Of a stretch of DNA of 64,000 nt, positions 33,113 through 42,130 are shown in pieces. Below the pieces are notes generated by a model. That model searched no databases and was not told the origin of the DNA. It worked only from the letters and a program-made list of their open reading frames with translations. Positions within the stretch are counted from its first letter, which is position 1; each line of letters opens with the position of its first letter. The translations under genes were made by a program, and so were the position numbers. Source of the stretch: an uncultured Poribacteria bacterium. Lineage in GTDB: Bacteria; Poribacteria; WGA-4E; WGA-3G. Location of the stretch: NCBI GenBank assembly GCA_951813545.1, contig OX638352.1, positions 2,356,001-2,420,000 on the forward strand, given 5' to 3'.

Positions 33113-35227
33113 ATGAAAGATCAGCTTTTTAACAGGAAAGTCCTTTTTTCCTTATTAGCTGTTGTAATGTGTTTGGGATTTACAGCCATGAGCTACGGCG
33201 CAGCCGTCGTTTCTGTGGAACCCGCTGAAGTCGAATCCCCGGCTGCTGGGGAAGAACTCACGGTGAGTATTAATATAATGGGCGGCGCAGGGGTCGTAGG
33301 CTACCAAGCGACCGTAAACTTCGATGCAACTGCCCTCGAATATGTTTCTGCTGCCAACGCCGATTATCTGCCCGCAGGCGCGTTTCCGGTTGTAAGACCT
33401 GGTGATGGCAGTGTATTGGTTGGTGCTGGTGGGGCGGTTGCAGCAGCAGCTGCCGATGGCACGCTTGCTACGGTAACGTTTAAAGTTATTGAAGCCAAAG
33501 CGTCGGCTATCGGCTTAACGGGTGTTGTTCTCTCTGATGCCGCTGCCGCTGAATTAGAAGTCACGGCTATGGATGGCATGGTGACTGCCCCAGCTGCGGA
33601 TGCCGACGCTGATGCCGACGCTGATGCCGATGCTGACGCTGATGCTGACGCCGACGCTGATGCTGATGCTGACGCTGACGCTGATGCCGATGCTGACGCT
33701 GATGCCGACGCTGATGCCGATGCCGACGCTGATGCGGATGCCGACGCTGATGCGGATGCCGATGCTGATGCTGATGCCGATGCTGATGCCGATGCGGATG
33801 CCGACGCTGATGCCGACGCCGATGCGGATGCCGACGCTGATGCTGACGCTGATGCCGACGCCGACGCTGATGCCGATGCTGATGCTGATGCTGATGCCGA
33901 CGCTGATGTGGAACCAGTCGTAGAAGAACCGACGCCTGAACCGGTAGTCTTTGGTTTTGATGTCACGCTTGAATCCGGCTTAAACATGGTTTCTATTCCA
34001 TTGATGCCGGAAGAACCCTACACTGCGAAATCACTGGCAGAAATGCTCGGTGCGACAGTTGTGATCCAACTTGATGCGGCAACGCAGAGCTTCGTTGGTT
34101 ACACGGTTGCTGATGAAGGCGATGGCTTTGGTATTGATGGTGGCCAGGGTTATATCGTGAATACCCCCGCTGGTGGTATGGTGAAGTTCACCGGTAAGGC
34201 GTGGGACAACCAACCCGAGCCGCCGCCAGAAGAACCAGCCGCTGAAGAAGAAGCACCTGCTGAAGAAGAGGTTGCCGCTGAAGAACCAGCCGCTGAAGAA
34301 CCAGCCGCTGAAGAAGCACCTGCTGAAGAAGAGGTTGCCGCTGAAGAACCAGCTGCTGAGGAAGAACCAGCCGCTGAAGAAGAAGCACCTGCTGAAGAAG
34401 AGGTTGCCGCTGAAGAACCAGCTGCTGAGGAAGAAGCTGCCGCTGAAGAAGAGGTTGCTGCTGAAGAACCAGCTGCTGAGGAAGAAGCTGCCGCTGAAGA
34501 AGAGGTTGCTGCTGAAGAACCAGCTGCTGAGGAAGAAGCTGCCGCTGAAGAAGAGGTCGCAGCTGAAGAGCCAGCTGCTGAAGAAGAAGTACCTGCTGCC
34601 CCGGCACTTTCTACATTTAAAAGCGCGTGGGCATTCATCGTCACGAGCGATATCCACGGTATGGAAACTGGAACGGCATACACTCTCGTCGCAGAGAACC
34701 TCCGCACCGGCACGATCGCCACGCAGAACGTCACCAGCGACGTGAGACGCTCCTCTGCTGTTTGGGCGGATCTCAACCGCAAGAGTGTCGTTGAGGCAGG
34801 CGATAAACTGAAAATCGCGCTGTACGATGATCGCGGCACGATCGTTTCGGGTCCGTTCCAGCGGACAGTTGCGACGACGGACATCCGTGATGCGTTCCTG
34901 AATCTGGAACTAAGGGTTGGTGATGTGCAGCCGCAAGATACGATTCTTGCACAGAACTTCCCGAATCCGTTCAATCCAGAAACATGGATACCGTATCAGT
35001 TGAGTCAACCGACAGAAGTGTCGATCCAGATATATGATGTCTCGGGTCGTATGGTTCGGAGTTTAGATTTGGGTTGGCAGCCGACGGGTTCCTATATGAC
35101 GCCATCAAGTGCTGCGTATTGGGACGGCAGGAATGCTGTCGGTGAGCGTGTCGCGAGTGGTATCTACTTCTACACGCTTCAGACTGCAAACTTTGCTGCA
35201 ACCCGACGAATGGTTATTCTCAAATAA
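33113..35227 (+). CDS. secreted cohesin-like protein with Ala-Asp and Glu-Ala linkers and FlgD-like C-terminus
   Basis: 704 aa from ATG 33113, which has AAGGAG seven bases upstream (the ATG at 33092 overlaps it). Order: signal peptide (to 'MSYGA'), cohesin-type beta-sandwich (about 30-155; '[27 protein letters not shown]...[17 protein letters not shown]'), 52 Ala-Asp dipeptides (162-265), a second beta domain ('[23 protein letters not shown]', about 280-365), a Glu/Ala/Pro-rich linker of 17-residue repeats (370-495), and a FlgD-like C-terminal module with '[40 protein letters not shown]'. The C-terminus is of the type used for surface attachment or sorting. A dockerin protein follows directly. 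No enzymatic domain is seen. Confidence 0.85.
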   Translation: MKDQLFNRKVLFSLLAVVMCLGFTAMSYGAAVVSVEPAEVESPAAGEELTVSINIMGGAGVVGYQATVNFDATALEYVSAANADYLPAGAFPVVRPGDGSVLVGAGGAVAAAAADGTLATVTFKVIEAKASAIGLTGVVLSDAAAAELEVTAMDGMVTAPAADADADADADADADADADADADADADADADADADADADADADADADADADADADADADADADADADADADADADADADADADADADADADADADADADADADADVEPVVEEPTPEPVVFGFDVTLESGLNMVSIPLMPEEPYTAKSLAEMLGATVVIQLDAATQSFVGYTVADEGDGFGIDGGQGYIVNTPAGGMVKFTGKAWDNQPEPPPEEPAAEEEAPAEEEVAAEEPAAEEPAAEEAPAEEEVAAEEPAAEEEPAAEEEAPAEEEVAAEEPAAEEEAAAEEEVAAEEPAAEEEAAAEEEVAAEEPAAEEEAAAEEEVAAEEPAAEEEVPAAPALSTFKSAWAFIVTSDIHGMETGTAYTLVAENLRTGTIATQNVTSDVRRSSAVWADLNRKSVVEAGDKLKIALYDDRGTIVSGPFQRTVATTDIRDAFLNLELRVGDVQPQDTILAQNFPNPFNPETWIPYQLSQPTEVSIQIYDVSGRMVRSLDLGWQPTGSYMTPSSAAYWDGRNAVGERVASGIYFYTLQTANFAATRRMVILK
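33596..33907 (+). repeat. 52 tandem Ala-Asp codon pairs
   Basis: A 312-bp tract of GCN-GAY repeats (6-bp unit with variable third bases) encoding an unbroken run of alternating Ala and Asp. The third positions vary, so the protein pattern, not the DNA, seems conserved. Confidence 0.95.
34219..34599 (+). repeat. Glu/Ala/Pro linker with 51-bp tandem units
   Basis: Encodes repeats of the 17-residue unit [17 protein letters not shown], the last three nearly identical at the DNA level (51 bp each). Earlier units are shorter and contain Pro at another place, so the array has grown by duplication at its 3' end. Confidence 0.85.
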
Positions 35228-35260
35228 GTATAGCAGCGAAAGTGCTATAAAATGCTATAT

Positions 35261-35331
35261 AAAACGCCCCAATCTGCCGGTGTAGCTAACCGCGAATCAA
35301 CGCCGATTAGCAGTCGGCGTTGGGGCGTTTT
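35261..35331 (+). terminator. nested hairpin terminator
   Basis: Outer arms AAAACGCCCCAA (35261-35272) and TTGGGGCGTTTT (35320-35331) are exact complements. Inside is CAACGCCGA/TCGGCGTTG (35298-35306 and 35314-35322). A run of T residues follows. It ends the cohesin-like gene and lies 28 bp before the next start codon. Confidence 0.85.
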
Positions 35332-35358
35332 TTGGTGTATACACGAAAGGAGAAGTTT

Positions 35359-36468
35359 TTGATTTATCGAAAAAGTAGTTTACCTATTTGGGCAGTGCTT
35401 GTGATACTTTTCGTTGCGAGCACCGGCAGTGTATTTGCGTTCTCTTTTGGTCCACCAGAAGGGCTAACAGGGTCTCCTCCTAATGGAGCCAACTGCACAC
35501 AATGCCACGTTGGCAATACATTGAATGACGCAGATGGTTCCTTGATGCTAACAATTCCTGAAACCTATGAGCCAAATGAGATCTATACAATTGTTGTCAA
35601 TTTATCACGTGATGGGCAAAGCCGTTGGGGATTTGAAATGACTGCGTTGGACGGTAATGGTGCACGTGCTGGATCCTTTGAAGTGTCAGATGCAGCGAAT
35701 ACGCAGTTAAAAGAAAAAGACAGTAAGCAATATATTATGCACACTTCTGCTGGAAGCGCACAGGGAACAGAAGATGAGAACCAATGGACTGTTGAGTGGA
35801 CTGCCCCTGATGCTGATATTGGTCCCATTACCTTTTACGCTGCCGGAAATGCTGCCAATGGTGATGGTGGCACTGCAGGTGACTATATCTACACAACAAG
35901 TGAAGAATCAACACCGCCAGTGCCTGTAGTTGCTGGTGTATCCTTAGAGATTGTAGGAGACACAGCACTCTCTACAATAGATGCTGTCGCAGGCGTAAGT
36001 TACGCCCTCAAAGTCACGAATACTGGCAATATGATGGATACGATAATGCTTGAAGCCTCAGCGGAGGTCGGCATTGAGGGCAGTGTTCTTGGTGCCCTCA
36101 GCGACAGATCAGTCGCGCTTGAAGCCGGTGCAGCAGCAGAAGTGACGTTGAAGGTCACAGGGGATCTCTTCGCAAAACCGGGTGAGTATCCGATTCGTGT
36201 AACGGCAACTTCTAAGACAGATGGCACGAAGACTGCTGAAGTCACAACGACAACAACCATAGAAACGCCACCACCACCGCCTCCCCCACCAACACCTTGG
36301 GATGTCAATGACGACGGAACCGTGAATGTTCAAGACTTAGTGCTCGTCGCTAACGAACTTGGCGAGTCTGGGGAATCCCTTAAGGGAGATGTGAACGGTG
36401 ATGGCACAGTGGATATTCGTGATTTAGTCCTCGTAGCTTCGCATTTTGGTGAAGATACAAGTAATTAA
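35359..36468 (+). CDS. secreted dockerin protein with CxxCH motif (Reeler/choice-of-anchor-V type)
   Basis: 369 aa from TTG 35359, which has AGGAG six bases upstream; the open frame reaches back to 35320 but without a ribosome site. Order: signal peptide ('VLVILFVASTGSVFAFS'), CxxCH haem-c motif in 'NGANCTQCHVGNTLND' (near residue 46), a beta domain of the reelin/choice-of-anchor type ('YTIVVNLSRDGQSRWGFEMTALDGNG...FYAAGNAANGDGG'), a CARDB-like beta domain ('YALKVTNTGNMMDTIMLEA'), Pro linker and a type-I dockerin (319-369) with two calcium loops 'DVNDDGTVNVQDLVLVANEL' and 'DVNGDGTVDIRDLVLVASHF'. Likely surface-bound partner of the cohesin-like neighbour. Confidence 0.85.
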   Translation: MIYRKSSLPIWAVLVILFVASTGSVFAFSFGPPEGLTGSPPNGANCTQCHVGNTLNDADGSLMLTIPETYEPNEIYTIVVNLSRDGQSRWGFEMTALDGNGARAGSFEVSDAANTQLKEKDSKQYIMHTSAGSAQGTEDENQWTVEWTAPDADIGPITFYAAGNAANGDGGTAGDYIYTTSEESTPPVPVVAGVSLEIVGDTALSTIDAVAGVSYALKVTNTGNMMDTIMLEASAEVGIEGSVLGALSDRSVALEAGAAAEVTLKVTGDLFAKPGEYPIRVTATSKTDGTKTAEVTTTTTIETPPPPPPPPTPWDVNDDGTVNVQDLVLVANELGESGESLKGDVNGDGTVDIRDLVLVASHFGEDTSN

Positions 36469-36473
36469 TAGTT

Positions 36474-36623
36474 ATCGGTTGTCGGTTGGAATAGTTATTA
36501 GTCTTCAGTTCGGTTTTTCTGCGAAAAACCTTTCAGTTGTCAGTTAATATTCTGTGGCAGTAACAAGGTTTGTACCTGCCACAAGACATCTCTTAACCGA
36601 AAACTGATAACTGACAACCATTA
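36474..36623. repeat. MITE-like repeat, copy A (family with TGTGGCAGT core)
   Basis: Begins GGTTGTCGGTT and ends AACTGATAACTGACAACC; a central TGTGGCAGT...CTGCCACA stem. Related copies at 39045, 47072 and 48500. No ORF. Confidence 0.65.
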
Positions 36624-36637
36624 TAGGAAATATCAAC

Positions 36638-37708
36638 ATGGCATCTAAGTATCGCGTTGGAATTATTGGGTGTGGTGGTATTGCCAATGCCCACGCCCGC
36701 GGCTATGACGGTGTTGCGCAAACGGAGATCGTTGCACTCGCCGATCCGGTCCAAGCAGCCCTTGACAAGTTCGCAGACACCTATGGCGTATCCGCTGAAA
36801 ACTGTTATTTGGATGCGCGTGAGATGTTGGATAACGAGAATCTTGATATTGTCAGTGTCGCGACATGGCACAAACTCCACGCACCCATGACAATCGCGGC
36901 GTGTGCACGGAGTCCGAAGGCAGTGCTCTGTGAAAAACCGATGGGTATAAGTCTCGGTGAATGTGATGATATGTTAATCGCCGCAAGCCGGAACGATGTC
37001 AAGGTGGTAATCGGACATCAGCGCAGGTTCAATTCCGCGTGGACGGATGCCCGAAATCTCATTGCTGAAGGCGCAATCGGTGAGCCCCGACAGATTGTCT
37101 GTCACGGTGGACAAGGATTATTGAATGATTGCTCGCACCTCTTTGATATGATGCGCTATGTCATTGGTGATCCGGATCCGCAGTGGGTTATCGGCAACGT
37201 TGAACGAAAAACGGAACGTTACGAGCGTGATATTCAGATTGAGGACCGGAGTGCTGGAATTATCGGTTTTTCAAACGGCTGCATCGGTCAGCTCTTGCAG
37301 GAAATCGGCAGACCGAACTATCAAGGTGGCATCGTCTACGGGACAGATGGCATTGCTGATGTAACAGAGGGACGCGTCCGTCTCCTCAATAACAAGGCTA
37401 CCGACTGGGAAGAACGTCCCTCTGACGGAGCGAACCAGCATGTTGCACAGGCAGCCGAACTCGTTGAGTGGATTGAAGGCGGTCCTGAACACCGTGGTGA
37501 AGCGAAGCATGGACGCGCCGCTGTCGAAATTATCATGGCGATCTATGAATCCGCACGAATGCACGAGGTCGTCCAATTGCCGCTGCGAACGCATGCCAAT
37601 CCACTGGATTTGATGATTGAAAACGGAGATTTGCCCATTGAACGCCCGGGACGTTATGATATCCGTGCGTTTTTGTTGCACGGCGAATCAATGAAACCAG
37701 GAGAGTAA
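36638..37708 (+). CDS. Gfo/Idh/MocA-family oxidoreductase
   Basis: 356 aa. N-terminal Rossmann fold: 'RVGIIGCGGIANAHARGY' (GxGxxA), 'VALADPVQAALDKFADTYGV' and 'DIVSVATWHKLHAPMTIAACARSPKAVLCEKPMG', with the EKP motif whose Lys lies in the active site; 'CSHLFDMMRYVIGDPDPQWVIGNVERK' replaces the usual GGxxxDxxH region. These enzymes oxidise or reduce sugars and inositols with NAD(P). Substrate unknown. It precedes the MacB-like permease by 27 bp, so the two may be co-transcribed. Confidence 0.9.
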   Translation: MASKYRVGIIGCGGIANAHARGYDGVAQTEIVALADPVQAALDKFADTYGVSAENCYLDAREMLDNENLDIVSVATWHKLHAPMTIAACARSPKAVLCEKPMGISLGECDDMLIAASRNDVKVVIGHQRRFNSAWTDARNLIAEGAIGEPRQIVCHGGQGLLNDCSHLFDMMRYVIGDPDPQWVIGNVERKTERYERDIQIEDRSAGIIGFSNGCIGQLLQEIGRPNYQGGIVYGTDGIADVTEGRVRLLNNKATDWEERPSDGANQHVAQAAELVEWIEGGPEHRGEAKHGRAAVEIIMAIYESARMHEVVQLPLRTHANPLDLMIENGDLPIERPGRYDIRAFLLHGESMKPGE

Positions 37709-37735
37709 GAAGTCTCCTAAAAAATTTAAAGAACC

Positions 37736-38971
37736 ATGCAGATTACACAAGGGGTTTCTGTTGGCTTGGCAGCGCTGAAACGTAACAAGTTGCGCTCCGT
37801 GCTAACAACGCTCGGAATTATCATCGGTATCGCAGCAGTCGTGGCTGTTGTTTCAGTTGGCGGCGGTGCGGAACATCTTATGCTCGCTGAATTGGAGCGG
37901 ATCGGCGGCGCAGGTATGATTGTCTGCTTTAGGAAAGAGGCGTTTCGTAGAGAAGATGGCTCGTATGTCGAGAATAAACATCCGGAGTATATTGAATACG
38001 AAGACCTTGATTTTCTCCTTGAAAACTGCCCTTCTCTGAAATCGGCGACAGCACTGTCAGAGATGAGTTTTACTGTGTCGCGCAAAAACGTTAATCAGTC
38101 GCTTCAGGTTTTAGGCGTTACACCCTTCTATGAAGAGGTTAATAACTGGTACATTCAAGCGGGTAGATTTATTACCCAAAGCGACATAGAGCGAAGAGAA
38201 CCCGTCTGTGTCATCGGGTCTGAAGTCCAAAAAGACATCTTTGAAATGGCAGATCCGATTGGGCTTGAACTCAAAATCAACACGGAACGGTTCACTGTCG
38301 TTGGTGTCATGGAGGAAAAGGGCAATAGTATGGCATCCGAAGGGTGGGACAATCGGGTAATTATTCCACTCACCACAATGGGAATCCGTTTTATTGGACA
38401 ATGGAAAGGCTGGATCTATCTGTGGGCGCAAGCCGAGAGTTATGAAAAAGTCGAACAAGCCGTCGCTGAAATCAAGGTCGCCATGCGACAGCAACACGGC
38501 GATGAGAAATACTTTGATTTTTTCACGGCGAAGGAGATTATAAAACAGGTAGGCAACGTCAGTCGGATTGTTCAGATACTCTTGGGGGGTGTTGCGAGTG
38601 TTGCCTTGTTCGTGGGTGGTATCGGGATTATGAATATCATGTTAGTCTCCGTAACAGAGAGAACGCGTGAAATTGGCTTACGTAAAGCCCTTGGCGCAAG
38701 ACGCCGCGATATTCTAATTCAATTCCTCATTGAAGCCATCGTTTTGAGCATTTGTGGTGGGCTCATCGGTATCTTCATCGGAAGTAGCCTCGCTTCTGTT
38801 TCCGGTTTGGTTATTTCAAAACTTATGAAAGCGAGTTGGCCCGCTGTTGTCTCTGCCCAAGCCGCTTTGGTCGCCTTTAGTGTTTCTGGACTCATCGGAA
38901 TATTTTTTGGACTCTATCCAGCAAACAAAGCCGCAGGTCTCACCCCAACAGAGGCACTACGTCACGAATAG
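37736..38971 (+). CDS. MacB/FtsX-type ABC permease
   Basis: 411 aa with four membrane segments. N-terminal 'LAALKRNKLRSVLTTLGIIIGIAAVVAVVSVGGGAEHLMLAELERIGG' (MacB periplasmic-core start), a periplasmic domain of about 200 residues, then 'VASVALFVGGIGIMNIMLVSVTERTREIGLRKALGARRRDILIQFLIEAIVLSICGGLIGIFIGSSLA' and a last helix ending 'AAGLTPTEALRHE'. The ERTREIGLRKALGA segment is the coupling loop to an ATPase. No ATPase gene is adjacent, so a partner must come from elsewhere; the LolD-like protein at 47177 is one candidate. Confidence 0.9.
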   Translation: MQITQGVSVGLAALKRNKLRSVLTTLGIIIGIAAVVAVVSVGGGAEHLMLAELERIGGAGMIVCFRKEAFRREDGSYVENKHPEYIEYEDLDFLLENCPSLKSATALSEMSFTVSRKNVNQSLQVLGVTPFYEEVNNWYIQAGRFITQSDIERREPVCVIGSEVQKDIFEMADPIGLELKINTERFTVVGVMEEKGNSMASEGWDNRVIIPLTTMGIRFIGQWKGWIYLWAQAESYEKVEQAVAEIKVAMRQQHGDEKYFDFFTAKEIIKQVGNVSRIVQILLGGVASVALFVGGIGIMNIMLVSVTERTREIGLRKALGARRRDILIQFLIEAIVLSICGGLIGIFIGSSLASVSGLVISKLMKASWPAVVSAQAALVAFSVSGLIGIFFGLYPANKAAGLTPTEALRHE

Positions 38972-39044
38972 AATTACATAATTTCAGACCTCCCTCGTAA
39001 AATCAGAACTTGTGGGAAATTTAAATAGCGATTTGGGTTGGTTA

Positions 39045-39140
39045 TCGGAAACTATCAACGAGTCAGTAGAGTTTATGGCAGTTGCGAACGTTCTTACCTA
39101 CCACAAAACCTCTTGCTGATAACAGACGGCTGATGGCTAA
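39045..39140. repeat. MITE-like repeat, copy B
   Basis: GGTTATCGGAAACTATC, then TATGGCAGTTGCGAACGTTC and ACCACAAAACCTCTT, then CTGATAACAGACGGCTGATGG, matching copies A, C and D in order and spacing. It lies upstream of the second oxidoreductase. Confidence 0.65.
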
Positions 39141-39160
39141 TAAGTAAAGGAGCACGTGCT

Positions 39161-40207
39161 TTGGCAAATCAAACAACGAAGGTCCGCGCCGCTATCGTTG
39201 GACTCGGTTGGCCCGGGATGCAACATCTCAAAGGCTATACGGTCGACCCGCGCTCAGAAGTTATCGCTGTCTGCGACTTAGATAAGACACGCGTCCAAGA
39301 GGTGGCAGCGGAATATAAAATACCGAATACGTATACCAACCACTTGGAAATGCTGAAAAATCAGGATATTGATGCCGTGAGCGTCTGTCTGCCGAACTTC
39401 CTCCACGCACCTATTTCTATTGACGCATTGAACGCTGGCAAGCATGTGCTTTGTGAAAAGCCTCCGGCTCGGAGTGCTCAGGAAGCAAAAGCTATGGCGG
39501 ATACAGCCGCTCAAAATAGAAAGACCTTAATGTACGCCCTCGTACAGCGATTCGATGGAAATACCCAGCAGCTCAAACAGTTGGTACGCGAAGGCGAACT
39601 CGGCGATATTTACTTCGGCAAAGCCGGTTATGTTCGACGGCGTGGTATTCCTATCGGCAGAGAGGGTTGGTTTGTTGATAAAGAACGCGCGGGAGGCGGG
39701 GCACTCATTGATATTGGTGTTCATGCATTAGATTGTGTCTGGTGGCTCATGAATTCCCCCAGACCCGTTGAAGTTATGGGAACGTCATATTCTCACTTCA
39801 AGCATTTGGTGCCTGATAACGTTAAATACGATGTTGACGATGCAACCTTTGCACAGATCCTCTTTGAAAACGGGGCAACGATTATTCTTGAAACGACATG
39901 GGCACTGAACCTACCGGGCGACAATTACATTAAAGTAGCAGGAACAAAAGCGGGAGCGACGCTCAGTCCTTTCACGCTTTACACGGAAGAAAATGGCAAG
40001 GGCTTGGATAAACCCCTCAGCGCGCCTTCAATTAACGGCTTTGACGAAGAAGTAAAACACTTCGTCGAATGCATCGTTGATGACAAGGAACCTATCTCTT
40101 CAGCAGAACAGGGTATCATGCTGATGCAGATGCTTGATGGCATTTATGAATCTGCAGAGAAGGGACAGTCTGTAAGCATCGCCGATATAAGTGCGAAGGG
40201 GAAATGA
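39161..40207 (+). CDS. Gfo/Idh/MocA-family oxidoreductase
   Basis: 348 aa from TTG 39161 with AAAGGAG eight bases upstream. Rossmann motif 'AAIVGLGWPGMQHLKGY', 'VIAVCDLDKTRVQEVAAEYKIP', 'DIDAVSVCLPNFLHAPISIDALNAGKHVLCEKPPARS' (EKP Lys) and 'GGGALIDIGVHALDCVWWLM' with the conserved Gly-rich/His active-site segment. A second member of the family, only moderately like the one at 36638. Overlaps the next gene by ATGA, so it is co-translated with the ABC exporter trio. Substrate unknown. Confidence 0.9.
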   Translation: MANQTTKVRAAIVGLGWPGMQHLKGYTVDPRSEVIAVCDLDKTRVQEVAAEYKIPNTYTNHLEMLKNQDIDAVSVCLPNFLHAPISIDALNAGKHVLCEKPPARSAQEAKAMADTAAQNRKTLMYALVQRFDGNTQQLKQLVREGELGDIYFGKAGYVRRRGIPIGREGWFVDKERAGGGALIDIGVHALDCVWWLMNSPRPVEVMGTSYSHFKHLVPDNVKYDVDDATFAQILFENGATIILETTWALNLPGDNYIKVAGTKAGATLSPFTLYTEENGKGLDKPLSAPSINGFDEEVKHFVECIVDDKEPISSAEQGIMLMQMLDGIYESAEKGQSVSIADISAKGK

Positions 40208-41019
40208 AATCCCTCTATCTGACATTCCAGGTCTATTTGGCATTTGCAAGGAAATCTTTCCAGAGGCAGATGCAATATCGGGTTGCGAACCTCGCGGGGT
40301 TGATTACCAATTTCTTCTTTCTGTTGGTGTATGTTTTTGTCTATACTGCTTTCTATGCAGTGTATACCGGTCCACAGCCCCTCAATCTGGATGAGGTTAT
40401 CACCTATTTCGTTCTTTGTCAGTCTTTTTTCATGCTTATGCCGTTTTGGGGGGCTCGCTCTGAAGTTACGAGCGCGATTAAAGACGGCAGCGTCGCACTC
40501 CAATTAACGAAACCGGTTGACTTCCAGACGTATTGGTTCACGGATGAATATGGTAAAGCCTGCTATTACCTACTCATGCGAGGATTTCCGACTTTTCTTA
40601 TCAGTATTCTCTTCTTCAAGGTTGCAATTCCGCAGCAGCCCACCGTTTTAATGGCGTTTACGGTTTCAATGACGCTCTCTGTTCTCATGAGTGCTGCGAT
40701 CACGATAACAATTTTTAGCAGTACGTTCTGGACGCTGGATACGACGGGAATTTCTGGAGTCTCTTATTCCATAATTTTCTTGTTTTCCGGAATGTTGTTT
40801 CCGATCGCGCTGTGGCCCGAATGGTTGGCGCACATCGCGAGGTGGTTGCCGTTTGAAGGTTTGATTGATGTCCCGTTTAGTATCTATTTGGGCAAGATTA
40901 CAGGCATCAAAATCTGGATTGCGATAAGCAAGCAGATGGCGTGGAACCTCTTTTTTATTGGGCTGGGACGGTTCCTTTTAAACCGTGGATTTTCGAGACT
41001 GGTTATACAAGGCGGTTAG
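40204..41019 (+). CDS. ABC-2 family permease subunit 1
   Basis: 271 aa, about six membrane helices. Typical of the 'ABC2_membrane_6/DUF990' type: 'FARKSFQRQMQYRVANLAGLITNFFFLLVYVFVYTAFY', 'EVTSAIKDGSVALQLTKPVDFQTYWF' and 'LFSGMLFPIALWPEWLAHIARWLPFEGLIDVPFSIYLGK'. The ATG overlaps the previous stop by four bases. With 41037 and 42131 it forms a two-permease, one-ATPase exporter; substrates of such trios range from lipids to drugs and are not predictable. Confidence 0.88.
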   Translation: MKSLYLTFQVYLAFARKSFQRQMQYRVANLAGLITNFFFLLVYVFVYTAFYAVYTGPQPLNLDEVITYFVLCQSFFMLMPFWGARSEVTSAIKDGSVALQLTKPVDFQTYWFTDEYGKACYYLLMRGFPTFLISILFFKVAIPQQPTVLMAFTVSMTLSVLMSAAITITIFSSTFWTLDTTGISGVSYSIIFLFSGMLFPIALWPEWLAHIARWLPFEGLIDVPFSIYLGKITGIKIWIAISKQMAWNLFFIGLGRFLLNRGFSRLVIQGG

Positions 41020-41036
41020 TAGGTATCTCGAAAAAA

Positions 41037-41837
41037 ATGCACCATCTATCACTCTACTTCCATTTCGTTAAACTTCGTATCCGATCGCAGATGGAATACC
41101 GACTCTCGTTTCTTTTTGAACTGTTTGCGCAAGCGAGTATCTCTGTCATGGATTTTTTCATGATTGCGCTCCTCTTTAACCGTTTCAAACAGTTAGCGGG
41201 ATGGAGTCTATGGGAGGTCGGGTTCCTCTACGGCATAGTTGGGATCTGCTTTGCTATTGCCGAGATGGTTGGGAGGGGGTTTGATGTCTTTCAGAGAAAT
41301 GTTGTACGTGGTGGCTTTGATACAATGTTAGTCCGACCCCTCGGCACTTTCTATCAAGTTTTCGCACATGAATTTCTGCTCCGTCGGGTCGGAAGGATAG
41401 CGCAAGCAGTCGTTGTGTTGCTTATTGCCAATTCGCAGCTAACTATCGCTTGGTCATTTGCTAAGGTAGGCTATCTGTTGGTTACGCTGATGAGCGGCAT
41501 CTGCTTTTTTATAGGTCTCTTCGTCATCGGCGCGACGAGTTGTTTTTGGACTGTCCAATCAATTGAGATCATTAATATTTTCACAAATGGTGGTGTTTTC
41601 ATGGGCAGCTACCCGTTTTCTATCTATCGGTGGTGGTTTCGGCATTTTTTCACTTTTGTTATCCCGCTGGCATGTGTCAACTATTTTCCATCTCTTTTTC
41701 TTTTGGGAAAAGTTGAATCATCAGGTGTTTCACTGATTGGTGTGCAATTAGCTCCGTTCGCAGGTTTCCTCTTTCTTGGTATCACCATGCTGTTTTGGAG
41801 ATGGGGTGTGTTACGTTATCAAAGCACAGGACATTAG
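41037..41837 (+). CDS. ABC-2 family permease subunit 2
   Basis: 267 aa from ATG 41037, the first Met that gives an N-terminus like its partner ('LYFHFVKLRIRSQMEYRLSFLFELFAQ'); longer starts would overlap the upstream gene by 80 bp. Similar layout to subunit 1: 'DFFMIALLFNRFKQLAGWSLWEVGFLYGIVGICFAIAEMVGRGFDVFQRNVVRGGFDTMLVRPLGTFYQVF' and 'FGATSCFWTVQS'-type central helix, with a 'FVIPLACVNYFPSLFLLGK' loop. Forms a heterodimer with subunit 1. Confidence 0.88.
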   Translation: MHHLSLYFHFVKLRIRSQMEYRLSFLFELFAQASISVMDFFMIALLFNRFKQLAGWSLWEVGFLYGIVGICFAIAEMVGRGFDVFQRNVVRGGFDTMLVRPLGTFYQVFAHEFLLRRVGRIAQAVVVLLIANSQLTIAWSFAKVGYLLVTLMSGICFFIGLFVIGATSCFWTVQSIEIINIFTNGGVFMGSYPFSIYRWWFRHFFTFVIPLACVNYFPSLFLLGKVESSGVSLIGVQLAPFAGFLFLGITMLFWRWGVLRYQSTGH

Positions 41838-41842
41838 TTCTT

Positions 41843-42063
41843 GTAGGTTGGGTTGAACAGGAAAATGGGAACGCTATTCACGCAAATAATACTTCGGTTT
41901 CCAGCGCTCTTGCTGATAAAAGAGGATATAGTGAAACCCAACATCCAAATATAAGATATATGTTGGGTTTCGCTGGTGTTTGGGCGTTTCCACTTTTCTT
42001 GAAAGTCTGATTTTTCTTGGAGTCGCAGCGTCTGATTTATTTATTCCGCTCAACCCAACCTAC
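41843..42063. repeat. 221-bp element with 14-bp terminal inverted repeats
   Basis: GTAGGTTGGGTTGA (41843-41856) and TCAACCCAACCTAC (42050-42063) are exact inverted repeats. Inside, AGTGAAACCCAACAT and ATGTTGGGTTTCGCT form a second, near-perfect hairpin. It separates permease 2 from the ATPase, within one transcription unit. A right-end fragment of the CTGACAACTGACAACC repeat family follows at 42085-42120. Confidence 0.75.
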
Positions 42064-42130
42064 ATGCTGAAATTAAACTCTGCTCTTTAGCTGACAACTG
42101 ATGGCTGACAACTGACAACCCTTAAAAAAT

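Noticed and set aside
33596..33907. Possible CRISPR-like array
   Set aside because: The 6-bp unit is inside a reading frame, there are no spacers, and there are no cas genes.
33364..33987. Minus-strand ORF of Ser-Ala repeats
   Set aside because: It is the mirror of the Ala-Asp codon tract on the plus strand; there is no ribosome site and no independent content.
34150..34974. Minus-strand ORF rich in Ser/Ala opposite the Glu-Ala linker
   Set aside because: It exists because the plus-strand repeat lacks stop codons in the opposite frames; the plus-strand gene has signal peptide and known domains.
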